In this document: in pieces, positions 36,173-46,142 of the stretch
Layout of the letters: each line of letters starts with the position of its first letter
Position numbering within the stretch: position 1 is the stretch's first letter
Assembly (NCBI RefSeq): GCF_030758345.1
Contig: NZ_JAVAMO010000016.1
Location: forward strand, 60,857-124,856
Direction: 5' to 3'
Origin: Ruegeria discodermiae
GTDB taxonomy: Bacteria > Pseudomonadota > Alphaproteobacteria > Rhodobacterales > Rhodobacteraceae
Length of the DNA stretch: 64,000 nt
Translations under genes and position numbers: made by a program
Notes under the pieces: generated by a model
What the model saw: the letters and a program-made list of their open reading frames with translations, nothing else
Database searches by the model: none
What the model was told of the DNA's origin: nothing

Positions 36173-37441
36173 TCACCGCTCCACCAGTTTGACGCGTTCG
36201 TTGTACCAGTTCATCACCGCCGAAATGCTCAGAGAGATGGCGAGATAGACCAGCATCAGCAGCAGAACGCATTCCAGCTCGCGACCGGTCTGGTTCATGG
36301 TAATCCCGCCCAACGTGCCGGTGATGTCCATATAACCGACCGCGATGGCCAGGGATGAGTTCTTGGTCAGGTTCAGATAGTTCGAGATCATCGGCGGAAT
36401 GATCACCCGCAGCGCCTGTGGCAGGATCACCAGCCGCATGATCCGCCCCTGACGCAGCCCCAGCGCCGCGGCGGCCTCGGTCTGGCCATGGCTGATGGCA
36501 AGGATGCCGCCGCGCACGATCTCGGCGATGAAGGCCGCCGTGTAAAGCGACAGGGCCAGCCAGAGCGCGATCAAGGAGTTCCGCAGATGGGTGCCGCCGG
36601 TGAAGTTGAACCCTTTGAGTTCGGGGTACCCAAGGTGAAAGCCCAGCGCGACCAGCAGGATCAGCATCGGCACAAAGATAAGGCCAAGCAGGATGTGCCA
36701 GATCTTGGGCCGATCGCCGGTCTGCTCCTGGGTCTTGTTGGCCCAGGCGGTGACCTTGCGCATCGCAAAGATGCTGCCTGCCAGAACGATGATGATCGCG
36801 ATCAGATCAAGCGACACATCAAAGCGCATCGCGCTTTCGCCAAAGAAATGGATATCCCCCAGAGAGCGTGAGAACAGCGCCTCGGGGATGTAGACACCGC
36901 GATTGGTGACAGCGACCGTGTTGAACAGATCCATGGTCGCGGTGGGGTTTTCGCCCCGGAATGCCCTTGGTGCGGGAAGGCTTTCGATCAGGATGGCCAT
37001 CGCAAACACGATCCACAGAAGGACCGGCACGTTGCGGAACATCTCGACATAGACGGTCATGATCTTGGCGACCAGCCAGTTCGATGACAGGCGCAACACA
37101 CCTACTAGGACACCCACAATAGTGGCTGTAATACAACCCAAAACAGCCACTACCAGCGTATTAAGCAGGCCGATGAAGGCAGCGCGCAGGTGGCTGTCGC
37201 GGGAATCATATTCCAGCAGCCGTTGGTTAATGTCATAGCTGGCGGGTTCGCTGAAGAACCCAAATTCGACCGGTTTGCCTAGCGCTTCGAGGTTCTGGAT
37301 CGTGTTGCTGAGCAGCCATGCCGCCAGCAGCATGAAGCCCATTAACGCAACGACCTGAATCGTGGCTGACCGATAACGCGTATCATAAAGGAGCATGGAC
37401 AGCCGAAAATGCTCCTTCGGCGGGTCAGTGAGTGTTGTCAT
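36173..37441 (-). CDS. aapQ: General amino acid ABC transporter permease AapQ
   Basis: A 422-residue permease with about eight membrane segments. The EAA loop is ISHGQTEAAAALGLRQGRIM near residue 330, and a long periplasmic insert (about 175-215) is typical of AapQ/BztB. It pairs with AapM. It follows aapJ by 129 bp, an interval holding a strong hairpin. Confidence 0.93.
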   Translation of the reverse strand: MTTLTDPPKEHFRLSMLLYDTRYRSATIQVVALMGFMLLAAWLLSNTIQNLEALGKPVEFGFFSEPASYDINQRLLEYDSRDSHLRAAFIGLLNTLVVAVLGCITATIVGVLVGVLRLSSNWLVAKIMTVYVEMFRNVPVLLWIVFAMAILIESLPAPRAFRGENPTATMDLFNTVAVTNRGVYIPEALFSRSLGDIHFFGESAMRFDVSLDLIAIIIVLAGSIFAMRKVTAWANKTQEQTGDRPKIWHILLGLIFVPMLILLVALGFHLGYPELKGFNFTGGTHLRNSLIALWLALSLYTAAFIAEIVRGGILAISHGQTEAAAALGLRQGRIMRLVILPQALRVIIPPMISNYLNLTKNSSLAIAVGYMDITGTLGGITMNQTGRELECVLLLMLVYLAISLSISAVMNWYNERVKLVER

Positions 37442-37528
37442 GACCTATGGTTTCCCCGTAACAATCCGGTCCTGAATTCGACGGGGTTTGCCCCCGCTCG
37501 CAAATACCGGGTTTGTTGTTTGTGAAAA

Positions 37529-37564
37529 TGAAAAAGGGCGCAGGATGTCCTGCGCCCTTTTTGC
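37529..37564 (-). terminator. Intercistronic hairpin between aapJ and aapQ
   Basis: AAAAAGGGCGCAGGA at 37531-37545 pairs perfectly with TCCTGCGCCCTTTTT at 37548-37562, leaving a two-base centre. Situated 9 bp after the aapJ stop, it most likely terminates or stabilises most transcripts so that the binding protein is made in excess over the permeases. Confidence 0.8.
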
Positions 37565-37570
37565 GGCTTC

Positions 37571-38587
37571 TTAGCGGAACGGCGGCGAGTAGAGCAGGCC
37601 GCCATCGGTCCATTGCGCGTTCAGGCCGCGCGCCAGGCCGATCGGGGTGTCTTCGCCGATGTTCTTCGCAAAGATTTCACCATAGTTGCCGCCAGCAGCG
37701 ATCGCGCGCTGCGCCCATTCGGCATCCAGACCCAGCATCTCGCCCAAGGTACCTTCGGTGCCCAGCAAACGCTTGATTTCCGGATTTTCGGTGCTGGAGG
37801 CGATGTCGTTGATATTCGCCGAGGTCACACCAAGCTCTTCTGCAGAGATCAGCGCATTCAGCGTCCAGCGGGCAACGTCACCCCATTCGTGATCGCCATG
37901 GCGCACCAGCGGACCGAGCGGCTCTTTCGAGATGATCTCGGGCAGCAGGATATGGGCCGACGGATCTTCGAAGGATGCCCGTGTCGCAGCAAGACCGGAC
38001 GCGTCGGTGGTGTAGACGTCACAGGCACCGGCCAGATACTGCTGCTGTGCTTCTGCGTTGGTTTCGATCGGAACCGGCTCGTAGCTGATGTTGTTGGTGC
38101 GGAAGAAATCCGCCAGGTTCAGCTCGGTTGTCGTGCCGGTCTGGATGCAGACCGTCGCGCCGTCCAGCTCCTTGGCCGAGGACACGCCGAGTTCCTTGGG
38201 GACCATGAAGCCCTGGCCATCGTAGTAGTTCACGCCGATGAATTCGAACTTCAAGTCGACATCGCGGCTGAACGTCCAGGTGGTGTTACGCGCCAGCAGG
38301 TCGATTTCGCCCGAGGCCAGAGCGGTGAAACGCGTCTTGCCCGTGGTCGGCACAAATTCGACGGCATTGGGATCACCCAGAACCGCCGCGGCCACCGCAC
38401 GGCACATCGACACGTCGAAACCTTTCCATTCCCCGTTGGCATCTGGCGCAGCAAAGCCAGCCAGACCGGTGGTCACACCGCAGTTCAGCTTGCCACGCGC
38501 CTTGACGTCGTCCGCAGTCCCCGCCATTGCAGCGCCCGCCGCAAGAGTGACGACAGTGGCCGCGCCCACAAATATGGTTTTTTTCAT
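37571..38587 (-). CDS. aapJ: General amino acid ABC transporter substrate-binding protein
   Basis: A 338-residue periplasmic binding protein (SBP family 3). A signal peptide covers residues 1-22 (cleaved after AMAG). The mature N-terminus RGKLNCGVTTGLAGFAAPDA fits AapJ/BztA, and a CIQTGTTTELNLADF segment and a GACDVYTTDASGL hinge follow. It captures glutamate, glutamine, aspartate and other L-amino acids. First gene of the operon. Confidence 0.95.
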   Translation of the reverse strand: MKKTIFVGAATVVTLAAGAAMAGTADDVKARGKLNCGVTTGLAGFAAPDANGEWKGFDVSMCRAVAAAVLGDPNAVEFVPTTGKTRFTALASGEIDLLARNTTWTFSRDVDLKFEFIGVNYYDGQGFMVPKELGVSSAKELDGATVCIQTGTTTELNLADFFRTNNISYEPVPIETNAEAQQQYLAGACDVYTTDASGLAATRASFEDPSAHILLPEIISKEPLGPLVRHGDHEWGDVARWTLNALISAEELGVTSANINDIASSTENPEIKRLLGTEGTLGEMLGLDAEWAQRAIAAGGNYGEIFAKNIGEDTPIGLARGLNAQWTDGGLLYSPPFR

Positions 38588-38794
38588 TTTTACCTCTTCC
38601 TGATTTTCCGCCCCCTTGCGGGACGGCTCGCCGGCCTGAGTTAAGCCGGAGCGTATACCGAAAAAGGGATCTCCCCTTCAGTGGGGCCAAGTTTGAGCGC
38701 ATTCATCAATAAACGTCAAGGGTTCGATCACTGAAATAAATACGCAAAGGCCCATGTTGCCCCTGGGTCAGGCAACCGGATCGGTCATGTAATC

Positions 38795-39502
38795 TCAGGC
38801 TGAAAGGTCGAAGAAGCGTTTCGCGTGCAAAAACGCATGGCGCTTTATCTCTGCGTGTGCGGTGGCCTCGTCATCGCTGCCCCACTGCTCTTCCTGCCAG
38901 CGCTCGTCGATCCGCGACAGGTGCCAGATTTCTTCGGCTTCGCGCCAGTCCATGGCCGCCGCAAAGCCCAGCAACAAGGAGCCTGAAATGCTAACAAGGT
39001 CATGAAACGCCGCCAATTGGAACGCATCCAGCGCGTGAACCCGGTCTGAAAGCGAGGTCAGCGCCTGGTCGGGTTGCGGGCTGTGAACGACGCCTTGCAG
39101 CGCGGTCAGGCGGGCATTGAGCGTGTCAGCGGCCCAATCCAGCACCGGGTCCCAGGCCTGCGCCTGCCGCTCGGCAAGCCCCTGGGGATGCGCTGCGCGA
39201 TAACAGACCAGATCGGTATCGCCATAAGCCGCCAGCATATCCGCGACCTCGGCATGTTGAACGCGCACCTTGTCGATAGCCGCGTTGGCAGACCGTGTGA
39301 CCGGCATCGAGGTCGGATCGATACGGCCGTCCTGCGCGTCCCATTCCAGGGCCACCGCGTCGGCCATCGCGCGCGTGGGCAGAATCAGCACGGCCTTCGC
39401 CGGTGTTCTGACGCCCCGCCCGTCCAACTCGACACGAAAACCGTCCTGCATCGCGACCACGGCGCTGTCCGTCCAGAACCGCTTGGCTGCCCACTCACTC
39501 AT
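38795..39502 (-). CDS. ATP12-family F1-ATPase assembly chaperone
   Basis: A 235-residue ATP12 homologue. The N-terminus RFWTDSAVVAMQDGFRVELDG and LPTRAMADAVALEWDAQ match the Atp12p fold, which binds the F1 alpha subunit during ATP synthase assembly and is typical of alphaproteobacteria and mitochondria. It overlaps the HAD gene by 8 bases. Last gene of the operon starting at degP. Confidence 0.92.
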   Translation of the reverse strand: MSEWAAKRFWTDSAVVAMQDGFRVELDGRGVRTPAKAVLILPTRAMADAVALEWDAQDGRIDPTSMPVTRSANAAIDKVRVQHAEVADMLAAYGDTDLVCYRAAHPQGLAERQAQAWDPVLDWAADTLNARLTALQGVVHSPQPDQALTSLSDRVHALDAFQLAAFHDLVSISGSLLLGFAAAMDWREAEEIWHLSRIDERWQEEQWGSDDEATAHAEIKRHAFLHAKRFFDLSA

Positions 39503-40178
39503 GATCCACCGTCCAGAATTTGTTCAACACGCCCGCCAATTGAGCAAAATCTTCAACCATGTGCTGCGCCGATCCCAGTGCATCGCGGGGATGATATCCC
39601 CAGGTAACCCCGATACCGGCGACGCCTGCCGCTTCGGCCATTTGCATGTCAAAACTGGTATCACCGATCATAACCGTATCACCCTGCGAGGCGCCTATCT
39701 CGGACCGCGCCGTGTCGATCATCGACGGGTGGGGTTTGGACGGATGGTGATCCGCCACCTGCCGGGTCACGAACATCCGCTCCAGCCCATGCGCCTCGAT
39801 CAGTTGGTCCAAGCCGCGCTTGGATTTGCCGGTGGCGACGCCCAGCAGAACATCAGGCGTCTCGCTCAACTGTTCCAGCAGACCGCGTGCGCCGGGATAA
39901 AGCGGCGAATGCGCCGCACCTTGCGTGAGGCGCAGATCGTGGTAGGCCTCTTTATACCCGGTGACGAGTTGGTCCTGGGTGCGTTCATCCGCTTCGGGGA
40001 CCAGCATCTTCATCAGCACCGGCAGCGACAGGCCGACGCCAGACAACAAGGCCGGGCGCGTAGGCGTTTCCAAGCCTGCGGCGCTGAAGGCCGCGCGCAT
40101 CGCCGCAAAGATGGTGGCCTGACTGTCAACCAGCGTGCCATCCACATCGAACAGGATCAGGCGCAGCGGCGCGCTCAT
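39495..40178 (-). CDS. HAD-family phosphatase, phosphoglycolate phosphatase-like
   Basis: A 227-residue haloacid dehalogenase superfamily member, subfamily IA. Motif I is FDVDGTLVDS (about 8-17), motif II GVATGKS, motif III Lys in KPHPSMI and motif IV MIGDTSFDMQMA. A helical cap sits between I and II. The substrate is probably a small phosphate ester such as phosphoglycolate. It overlaps rluA and ATP12 genes. Confidence 0.9.
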   Translation of the reverse strand: MSAPLRLILFDVDGTLVDSQATIFAAMRAAFSAAGLETPTRPALLSGVGLSLPVLMKMLVPEADERTQDQLVTGYKEAYHDLRLTQGAAHSPLYPGARGLLEQLSETPDVLLGVATGKSKRGLDQLIEAHGLERMFVTRQVADHHPSKPHPSMIDTARSEIGASQGDTVMIGDTSFDMQMAEAAGVAGIGVTWGYHPRDALGSAQHMVEDFAQLAGVLNKFWTVDHE

Positions 40179-41218
40179 TGCAGCGTCTCGAACGGGTCAT
40201 CCGCGGCCAGATCCTCGGTCCAGCCCAGGGTGTCCCAGCTGTCTTTCATATGCTCGGGCAAAGGCGCGGTTATCGAGACCGGCTTGCGTGTCACCGGATG
40301 TTCGAACGCCAGTCGGCGCGCGTGCAGATGCAGCTTTTTGCTGATGATACCGCCCAATTGCGCGCCCCAGCCATCACCCAGATTCTCTTGCCCTGAACCG
40401 CCATATTTGCCGTCACCGATGATCGGATGCCCCATCCCGGCCATATGCGCGCGCAGCTGATGGGTGCGCCCGGTGAGCGGCTCCATCGCGACCCAGGCCG
40501 CCCGGCTGGCGACACGGTAGAGCGTGGCATAGAGCGTATGCGCGCGCTTGGCGCCAGGTGTGTCGGCAATTTCGCTGGGGTGGACGATGATCATCTTTTC
40601 ACCCTCACCCTTGGTGCCATGCCCGCCCGCCTTGACCAGACCGGCCTTGATCTCGCCCAGATAGGGGGTTGGAACGCCTGCAACCAGACCCCAGTAAATC
40701 TTGCGCGTGTTGCGGTGACGGAAGGCAGCAGTTAGGGATTTCGCCGCCTCGCGGGTCCGCGCCAGCAGCAACACGCCCGAGGTATCCTTGTCCAGCCGGT
40801 GCACGAGGCGTGGGTTTTCATCATAACCGAACCGCAGCGCTTCGCCCAAGCCGTCCACATGCCGGGTCTGCCCGCTGCCACCCTGCACCGGCAAGCCCGG
40901 CGGCTTGTTCAGCGCTACTATGTGATCGTCGCGGTAGATCACGCAGGACTGGATCATCTTGGCATCCGCGTCAGAGATACGCGGTTTGACGTCGGCGGGT
41001 TTGTGATCGGCCTCCGGCAGCGGCGGCACCCGCACGGTCTGGCCGACCTCCAGCCGGGTCGAGGCCTTGACCCGCCCGCCCTCAACCCGCAGCTCGCCCT
41101 TGCGGCACATCTTCTCGATACGGCCCTGGCTGACATGCGGGAACATGCGCCGCAGCCAGCGATCCAGCCGCTGATCGCCTTCGTCCTCGCCCACCGTGAT
41201 CAGTTGAACGCCGCTCAT
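40175..41218 (-). CDS. RluA-family pseudouridine synthase
   Basis: A 347-residue enzyme with an N-terminal S4 RNA-binding domain (RLDRWLRRMFPHVSQGRIEKM) and a RluA catalytic domain with the active-site Asp in HRLDKDTSGVLLLA (about residue 144), then GRTHQLRAHM. It isomerises uridines in rRNA, probably as RluC or RluA does. Start 41218 overlaps the crcB stop (ATGA). Confidence 0.93.
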   Translation of the reverse strand: MSGVQLITVGEDEGDQRLDRWLRRMFPHVSQGRIEKMCRKGELRVEGGRVKASTRLEVGQTVRVPPLPEADHKPADVKPRISDADAKMIQSCVIYRDDHIVALNKPPGLPVQGGSGQTRHVDGLGEALRFGYDENPRLVHRLDKDTSGVLLLARTREAAKSLTAAFRHRNTRKIYWGLVAGVPTPYLGEIKAGLVKAGGHGTKGEGEKMIIVHPSEIADTPGAKRAHTLYATLYRVASRAAWVAMEPLTGRTHQLRAHMAGMGHPIIGDGKYGGSGQENLGDGWGAQLGGIISKKLHLHARRLAFEHPVTRKPVSITAPLPEHMKDSWDTLGWTEDLAADDPFETLQ

Positions 41219-41595
41219 GTCCACATCTCTCGTGCCAGGTAGAGGCCAAGCATCAGCGCCCCGATCGACAATCCGACAGACAGCGCCACATACAGCGCCG
41301 CATGACCAAACGCGCCCCGCTCATAGAGCGAGACTGCCTCCAGCGAAAACGCAGAAAACGTGGTGAACCCGCCCATGATACCGGTCATGATGAATGGGTT
41401 AAGATGCGTCAGCCCGCGCTGCGCTGCGGTCACCACGAAAAACCCCATCACAAACGAGCCGATGACATTGACCAGCAGGATCGCCACAGGGAATTCCTGC
41501 GGGCCAAAGGCACGGAACAGGCCCACTCCGGTCAGGAAGCGCAGCGAAGCCCCAATTGCGCCACCGAGGGCCACATGAAAAAGCGAAGATAACAT
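41215..41595 (-). CDS. crcB: Fluoride exporter CrcB/Fluc
   Basis: A 126-residue four-helix membrane protein of the Fluc family. The N-terminal GGAIGASLRFLTG, central NVIGSFVMGFF and GGFTTFSAFS motifs form the dual-topology fluoride channel. No fluoride riboswitch was recognised in the 31 bp upstream. It belongs to the rarA-crcB-rluA string common in Rhodobacteraceae. Confidence 0.95.
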   Translation of the reverse strand: MLSSLFHVALGGAIGASLRFLTGVGLFRAFGPQEFPVAILLVNVIGSFVMGFFVVTAAQRGLTHLNPFIMTGIMGGFTTFSAFSLEAVSLYERGAFGHAALYVALSVGLSIGALMLGLYLAREMWT

Positions 41596-41626
41596 GCGCG
41601 GTCTGTCGCGCGCACGGGCCGGGATG

Positions 41627-42940
41627 TCAAGTTTCGCGGCGCTTCGCGCGCAGGTTCGCGAAATAATCCAGTCGCTTTTTCAACTCGCGCTCAAAACCGC
41701 GTTCGACCGGCTGATAGAGTTCTGACCGCTCAACCCCGTCCGGAAAGTAATTCTGCCCGGAAAACCCGTCTTCGGCGTCGTGGTCGTAATCATAGCCCGC
41801 GCCGTATCCCTGCTCTTTCATCAGCGCGGTCGGCGCGTTCAGAATGTGCTTGGGTGGCGGTTCGCTGCCGGTCTTCCTGGCCAGCCGCATCGCCGCCTTG
41901 TAGCCCACATAGGCCCCGTTCGATTTCGGTGCGAGTGCCAGATAGACCACCGCCTGCGCCAGCGCCAGCTCGCCCTCGGGGCTGCCCAGCCGCTCATAAA
42001 CCTCCCAGGCATGCAGGCAGATCGACTGCGCCTGTGGGTCAGCCAGCCCGATATCTTCGACCGCCATACGGGTGATCCGGCGCGCCAGATAGCGCGGGTC
42101 TTCACCCCCCGTCAGCATCCGCGCCAACCAGTAGAGCGCCGCATCGGGATCAGAACCGCGCACCGATTTGTGCAGCGCCGAGATCAGGTTGTAATGCTCG
42201 TCACCGGATTTGTCGTATCTCGCCGCCCGCCGCATCAGCCGCGCCGACAGCGCATCCGGGTCGAGCGGCGCATCAACACGCCAGGCCGCGATCTGTTCCA
42301 CCAGATTGAGCAGCGCGCGGCCATCACCATCCGCCATCTCCAGCAGGGCGCGCCGCGCCTCTGCCGTCAGGGGTAACGCAGTGCCCAAATCCTGTTCGGC
42401 CCGTTCGATCAGCCGTTCAAGCTGCGCGCCGTCGAGCCGCTCCAGCACCAGCACCTGCGCCCGGCTGAGCAGCGCCGCGTTCAGCTCAAAAGACGGGTTT
42501 TCGGTGGTCGCGCCCACCAGCAGGATGGTGCCGTCCTCCATATGCGGCAGGAACCCGTCCTGCTGCGCCTTGTTGAAACGGTGAATCTCGTCGACGAATA
42601 GCAGCGTGCCCTTGCCGTTTTGGCGCCGCAGCTTGGCGGCTTCGAACACTTTCTTCAGGTCGTGCACCCCGGTGAAGATAGCGCTGATCTGCACGAAATG
42701 CAGATCGGTCTCTTGTGCAAGCAGCCGTGCGATGGTGGTTTTGCCCACACCGGGCGGCCCCCAGAGGATCAGGCTCGATAACGCGCCCGAGGCCAGCATC
42801 ACACCCAGCGGTGCCTCTGGACCCAATACCTGGTCCTGCCCTACCACCTCGCTCAGGGTCTGCGGCCGGAGCCGGTCGGCCAGTGGCCGGGGCATCGCGT
42901 GGTCGGGCGCGGCCGCGCCGGTGTCGAACAGATCAGCCAT
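41627..42940 (-). CDS. rarA: Replication-associated recombination protein A (MgsA/RarA)
   Basis: A 437-residue AAA+ ATPase. Walker A is GPPGVGKTT (about 61-69), Walker B LLFVDEIHRFNK, sensor 1 VGATTENPSF and the C-terminal MgsA tetramerisation domain. It acts at stalled replication forks. It is 3 bp after degP and 31 bp before crcB. Confidence 0.96.
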   Translation of the reverse strand: MADLFDTGAAAPDHAMPRPLADRLRPQTLSEVVGQDQVLGPEAPLGVMLASGALSSLILWGPPGVGKTTIARLLAQETDLHFVQISAIFTGVHDLKKVFEAAKLRRQNGKGTLLFVDEIHRFNKAQQDGFLPHMEDGTILLVGATTENPSFELNAALLSRAQVLVLERLDGAQLERLIERAEQDLGTALPLTAEARRALLEMADGDGRALLNLVEQIAAWRVDAPLDPDALSARLMRRAARYDKSGDEHYNLISALHKSVRGSDPDAALYWLARMLTGGEDPRYLARRITRMAVEDIGLADPQAQSICLHAWEVYERLGSPEGELALAQAVVYLALAPKSNGAYVGYKAAMRLARKTGSEPPPKHILNAPTALMKEQGYGAGYDYDHDAEDGFSGQNYFPDGVERSELYQPVERGFERELKKRLDYFANLRAKRRET

Positions 42941-42943
42941 GCG

Positions 42944-44326
42944 CTAAAGCCGGAAGCGCAGCGACATGCGCTGGCCCTGCCGTTCTAGCAGCATATTCAC
43001 CCATCGGCCCGGATCGGTCAGAGCGCGGCGCACGTCGCTTGGTGTCTCGATCTGACGATCATTGACGTTCAGCAGGATATCGCCCCGACGCAGTCCCGCG
43101 CGGTTGCCATTCCAGCCGGGATCAAGCACGACAACCCCTTCGGTCGACACTGACAGCGCCATGCGTGCGATCACCGCCGGATTGGCGCGCGCCACGATCA
43201 GACCGGGCAATATGGTGCGGTCGTCGAGCGCGGTCTGCTCCGCAGGGGGCTCATCAGGCGCCAGCATCATGGCCACATCCACCTCTTGGGAAGCACCGCC
43301 ACGATAGCGTGTGACCCGCGCTGTGCCGCCAATGCCGGCCACCGCCATGCGGAATTTCATCTCGGGCGGCGAGTTGACCTCCTGCCCGTCCATATGGGTG
43401 ATAACATCGCCGGGCTTGAACCCTGCTTCAGCAAATGGGCTGAGCCTGTGCATGTTCGAAACGACAAACCCACCCGGCAGATGCAGCCCCAGCAACTCAG
43501 CAATATCGGCGGTCATCTGCTGGCCCGACATCCCGGCCCAGGGTTGCTGAAACTCGGTCGCGCCATCTTGCGCCTGGCGCAGGAATTCCGCCACCAGATT
43601 GGCCGGTATGGCAAAGCCGATGCCGTTCGAGCCGCCAGAGCGGGTCAGGATCGAGGTATTGATACCGATCAGATCACCATTTACGTCCACCAGCGCGCCG
43701 CCCGAGTTGCCCGGATTGATCGGCGCATCGGTCTGCAGAAAATACCCCCGCGCATTGCCGGTCGCGGTGCCTGAACGCGCCAGCCCAGAGACGATACCGC
43801 TGCTCACGGTCTGGCCCACACCAAACGGGTTGCCGATGGCCAGCGCCAACTCGCCCACCTCAACCTGATCGGAATCGCGCAAGGAAAGACTGGGCAGCCC
43901 CTGTGCCTCGGACAGCTTCAGGATGGCAATGTCGCTCTCGCTGTCGCCCAGAACCACCATAGCCTCGAACTCACGCCGGTCGGTGGTGACGACCCGGATT
44001 TCGGTCGCCATGCCAACCACGTGATAATTAGAGACCACATAACCGTCGCCGGTCAGGATCACGCCGGAGCCGAGTGAGTTTTCGACCCGTTTGCGCGGTG
44101 CGGTGCGACCCTGAAAGAAGTCGCGAAAGAACGGGTCGGAAAACAGCGGGCTCGCGCGGCCCTGCCGGATGATCTTGGCATAGATGTTGACCACCGCCGG
44201 GGCGGCCTGCTTGACCACCGGGGCAAAGCCCAGCGAAATCTCGGATTGCGTCGCCGGAACGCGTGTCTCGGCGACCGCCAGTGAGGCCGGGACCAGCAAG
44301 AAAACGGTAAGCAGCGCGCGCAGCAT
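42944..44326 (-). CDS. DegP/DegQ-type periplasmic serine protease
   Basis: A 460-residue HtrA-family protease. The signal peptide is about residues 1-20. The trypsin-like triad is His in SNYHVVG, Asp in SESDIAILKL and Ser in PGNSGGALVD. Two PDZ domains follow (about 260-340 and 370-455). ATG at 44326 has AGG 6 bases upstream; an ATG 21 bases earlier is an alternative. It degrades or refolds envelope proteins. Confidence 0.94.
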   Translation of the reverse strand: MLRALLTVFLLVPASLAVAETRVPATQSEISLGFAPVVKQAAPAVVNIYAKIIRQGRASPLFSDPFFRDFFQGRTAPRKRVENSLGSGVILTGDGYVVSNYHVVGMATEIRVVTTDRREFEAMVVLGDSESDIAILKLSEAQGLPSLSLRDSDQVEVGELALAIGNPFGVGQTVSSGIVSGLARSGTATGNARGYFLQTDAPINPGNSGGALVDVNGDLIGINTSILTRSGGSNGIGFAIPANLVAEFLRQAQDGATEFQQPWAGMSGQQMTADIAELLGLHLPGGFVVSNMHRLSPFAEAGFKPGDVITHMDGQEVNSPPEMKFRMAVAGIGGTARVTRYRGGASQEVDVAMMLAPDEPPAEQTALDDRTILPGLIVARANPAVIARMALSVSTEGVVVLDPGWNGNRAGLRRGDILLNVNDRQIETPSDVRRALTDPGRWVNMLLERQGQRMSLRFRL

Positions 44327-44418
44327 TCCTGACCTCGTATCATGCATCGTCCCAGCGATATGCGCCGGGGGTGGACGGATTGCAAGCTACCCGGCTGGCG
44401 TGCTGGCCATGGCACAAC

Positions 44419-44447
44419 GAAAAACCCCGCGCCAAGGGCACGGGGTT
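44419..44447 (-). terminator. Terminator of ribosomal operon after rplQ
   Basis: On the reverse strand AACCCCGTG ... CGCGGGGTT is followed by a TTTTT tract, 26 bp after the rplQ stop. Confidence 0.85.
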
Positions 44448-44472
44448 CCGACATCACTCCCGTTGGGGTGAT

Positions 44473-44892
44473 TTATTCTTCGGCAGCCTCTTCGGCGGCA
44501 ACGCGAGCCTTGTCGGCCGCGCCTTTGGCGTCCTGATCGCGGTCAACGAATTCGATGATCGCCATCGGGGCCATGTCGCCATAGCGGAAACCGGCTTTCA
44601 AGATGCGGACATAGCCGCCCTGACGGTCCTTGTAGCGCGGACCCAGAACGTCGAACAGCTTGGCGACGTCCTTGTCCTCTTTCAGCTTTGACGCGGCCTG
44701 ACGGCGCGCGTGCAGGTCGCCGCGTTTGGCCAGCGTGATCATCTTTTCGATGATCGGGCGCAGTTCCTTGGCCTTGGGCAGCGTTGTCTTGATCTGTTCA
44801 TGCTCGATGAGCGAGCCAGCCATGTTGGAGAACAGAGCTTTGCGGTGCTCATGTGTCCGGTTCAGGCGGCGGTAACCACGTGCGTGACGCAT
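44473..44892 (-). CDS. rplQ: 50S ribosomal protein L17
   Basis: A 139-residue L17 with the invariant start [20 protein letters not shown] and the [18 protein letters not shown] core. A short acidic, Ala-rich tail ([12 protein letters not shown]) is common in alphaproteobacteria. Last gene of the spc/alpha operon, 118 bp after rpoA. Confidence 0.98.
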   Translation of the reverse strand: MRHARGYRRLNRTHEHRKALFSNMAGSLIEHEQIKTTLPKAKELRPIIEKMITLAKRGDLHARRQAASKLKEDKDVAKLFDVLGPRYKDRQGGYVRILKAGFRYGDMAPMAIIEFVDRDQDAKGAADKARVAAEEAAEE

Positions 44893-45010
44893 TTTCTAGT
44901 TCCTTCTTTCGACTTTTGCTTTGTCTGGCCCTCGATGCGTGTCAGGGGCTCTCCTTGGGGCATCATTGCCCGTGTGTTCCCCGGAGGTCCGGGCATTGGG
45001 GAAGACGCGC

Positions 45011-46027
45011 TTAAAACGCGTCTTCGAATTTCTTGGCCAGATCTTCGATGTTGTCGGGCGGCCAATCCTCGACATCCATGCCGAGGTGCAGACCCATGCC
45101 GGACAGCACTTCTTTGATCTCGTTCAGCGACTTGCGACCGAAGTTCGGGGTGCGCAGCATCTCGGCTTCGGTCTTCTGGATCAGGTCGCCGATATAGACG
45201 ATGTTGTCGTTCTTCAGGCAGTTTGCAGACCGGACCGACAGTTCCAACTCGTCCACTTTCTTCAGCAGCAGCGGGTTGAACTCCAGACCATCGTCCTCGT
45301 CCTGGCGGCCAGCCGATTCCGGCTCGTCGAAGTTGACGAAGATCGACAGCTGATCCTGCAGGATGCGCGCGGCAAAAGCCACGGCATCATCCGGCGTGAT
45401 CGAACCATCGGTTTCGATCTTCATGGTCAGTTTGTCATAATCCAGAACCTGCCCCTCACGGGTCGGCTGCACGTCATAGGACACTTTCTTGACCGGCGAA
45501 TAGATAGCGTCGATCGGGATCAGGCCGATAGGCGCATCCTCGGGCTTGTTCTTCTCGGACGAGACATAGCCTTTGCCGGTGTTGACGGTCAGCTCCATGA
45601 ACAGGTCCGCACCATCATCGAGGTGGCAGATAACGTGCTCGCGGTTCAGAACCTCGATCCCGGCGCTTTCGCTGATGTCACCAGCGGTGACAACGGCGGG
45701 ACCCTTGGCATTGATCGACAGGCGCTTGGGGCCTTCGACTTCCATGCGCAGGGACACGCCCTTGAGGTTCAGGATGATGTCGGTGACGTCTTCGCGCACA
45801 CCGGCAACGCTGGAGAATTCATGCAGAACGTTGTCGATCTGAACGCTGGTCACAGCGGCGCCCTGCAGCGAGCTCATCAGGATGCGGCGCAGTGCGTTGC
45901 CCAAGGTCAGGCCAAAGCCACGCTCCAGCGGTTCGGCCACAACGGTGGCCTGGCGCGCGGGGTCGTTGCCCGGCTTGACATCAAGCTGCGTTGGCTTGAT
46001 CAGTTCTGCCCAATTTTTATGGATCAT
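45011..46027 (-). CDS. rpoA: RNA polymerase alpha subunit
   Basis: A 338-residue alpha subunit. The N-terminal assembly domain begins [15 protein letters not shown] and contains [20 protein letters not shown]. The C-terminal DNA- and activator-binding domain includes [17 protein letters not shown] and [17 protein letters not shown] sequence ([14 protein letters not shown]). Start 46027 matches the family; 13 upstream residues in the open frame are spurious. Confidence 0.98.
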   Translation of the reverse strand: MIHKNWAELIKPTQLDVKPGNDPARQATVVAEPLERGFGLTLGNALRRILMSSLQGAAVTSVQIDNVLHEFSSVAGVREDVTDIILNLKGVSLRMEVEGPKRLSINAKGPAVVTAGDISESAGIEVLNREHVICHLDDGADLFMELTVNTGKGYVSSEKNKPEDAPIGLIPIDAIYSPVKKVSYDVQPTREGQVLDYDKLTMKIETDGSITPDDAVAFAARILQDQLSIFVNFDEPESAGRQDEDDGLEFNPLLLKKVDELELSVRSANCLKNDNIVYIGDLIQKTEAEMLRTPNFGRKSLNEIKEVLSGMGLHLGMDVEDWPPDNIEDLAKKFEDAF

Positions 46028-46142
46028 GTATTTCCTCCATTCCTGTCTGCGCCCCATGACCAACAAGGTGCAGACGCCCGAGGCTTAAAATGACGGACTG
46101 GGGCCGCGCGAAAACACGGGCCCCAGCGGGTAATTCTGTCGC

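Noticed and set aside
41596..41626. Fluoride riboswitch for crcB
   Set aside because: Only 31 bp separate rarA and crcB and no riboswitch fold is visible.
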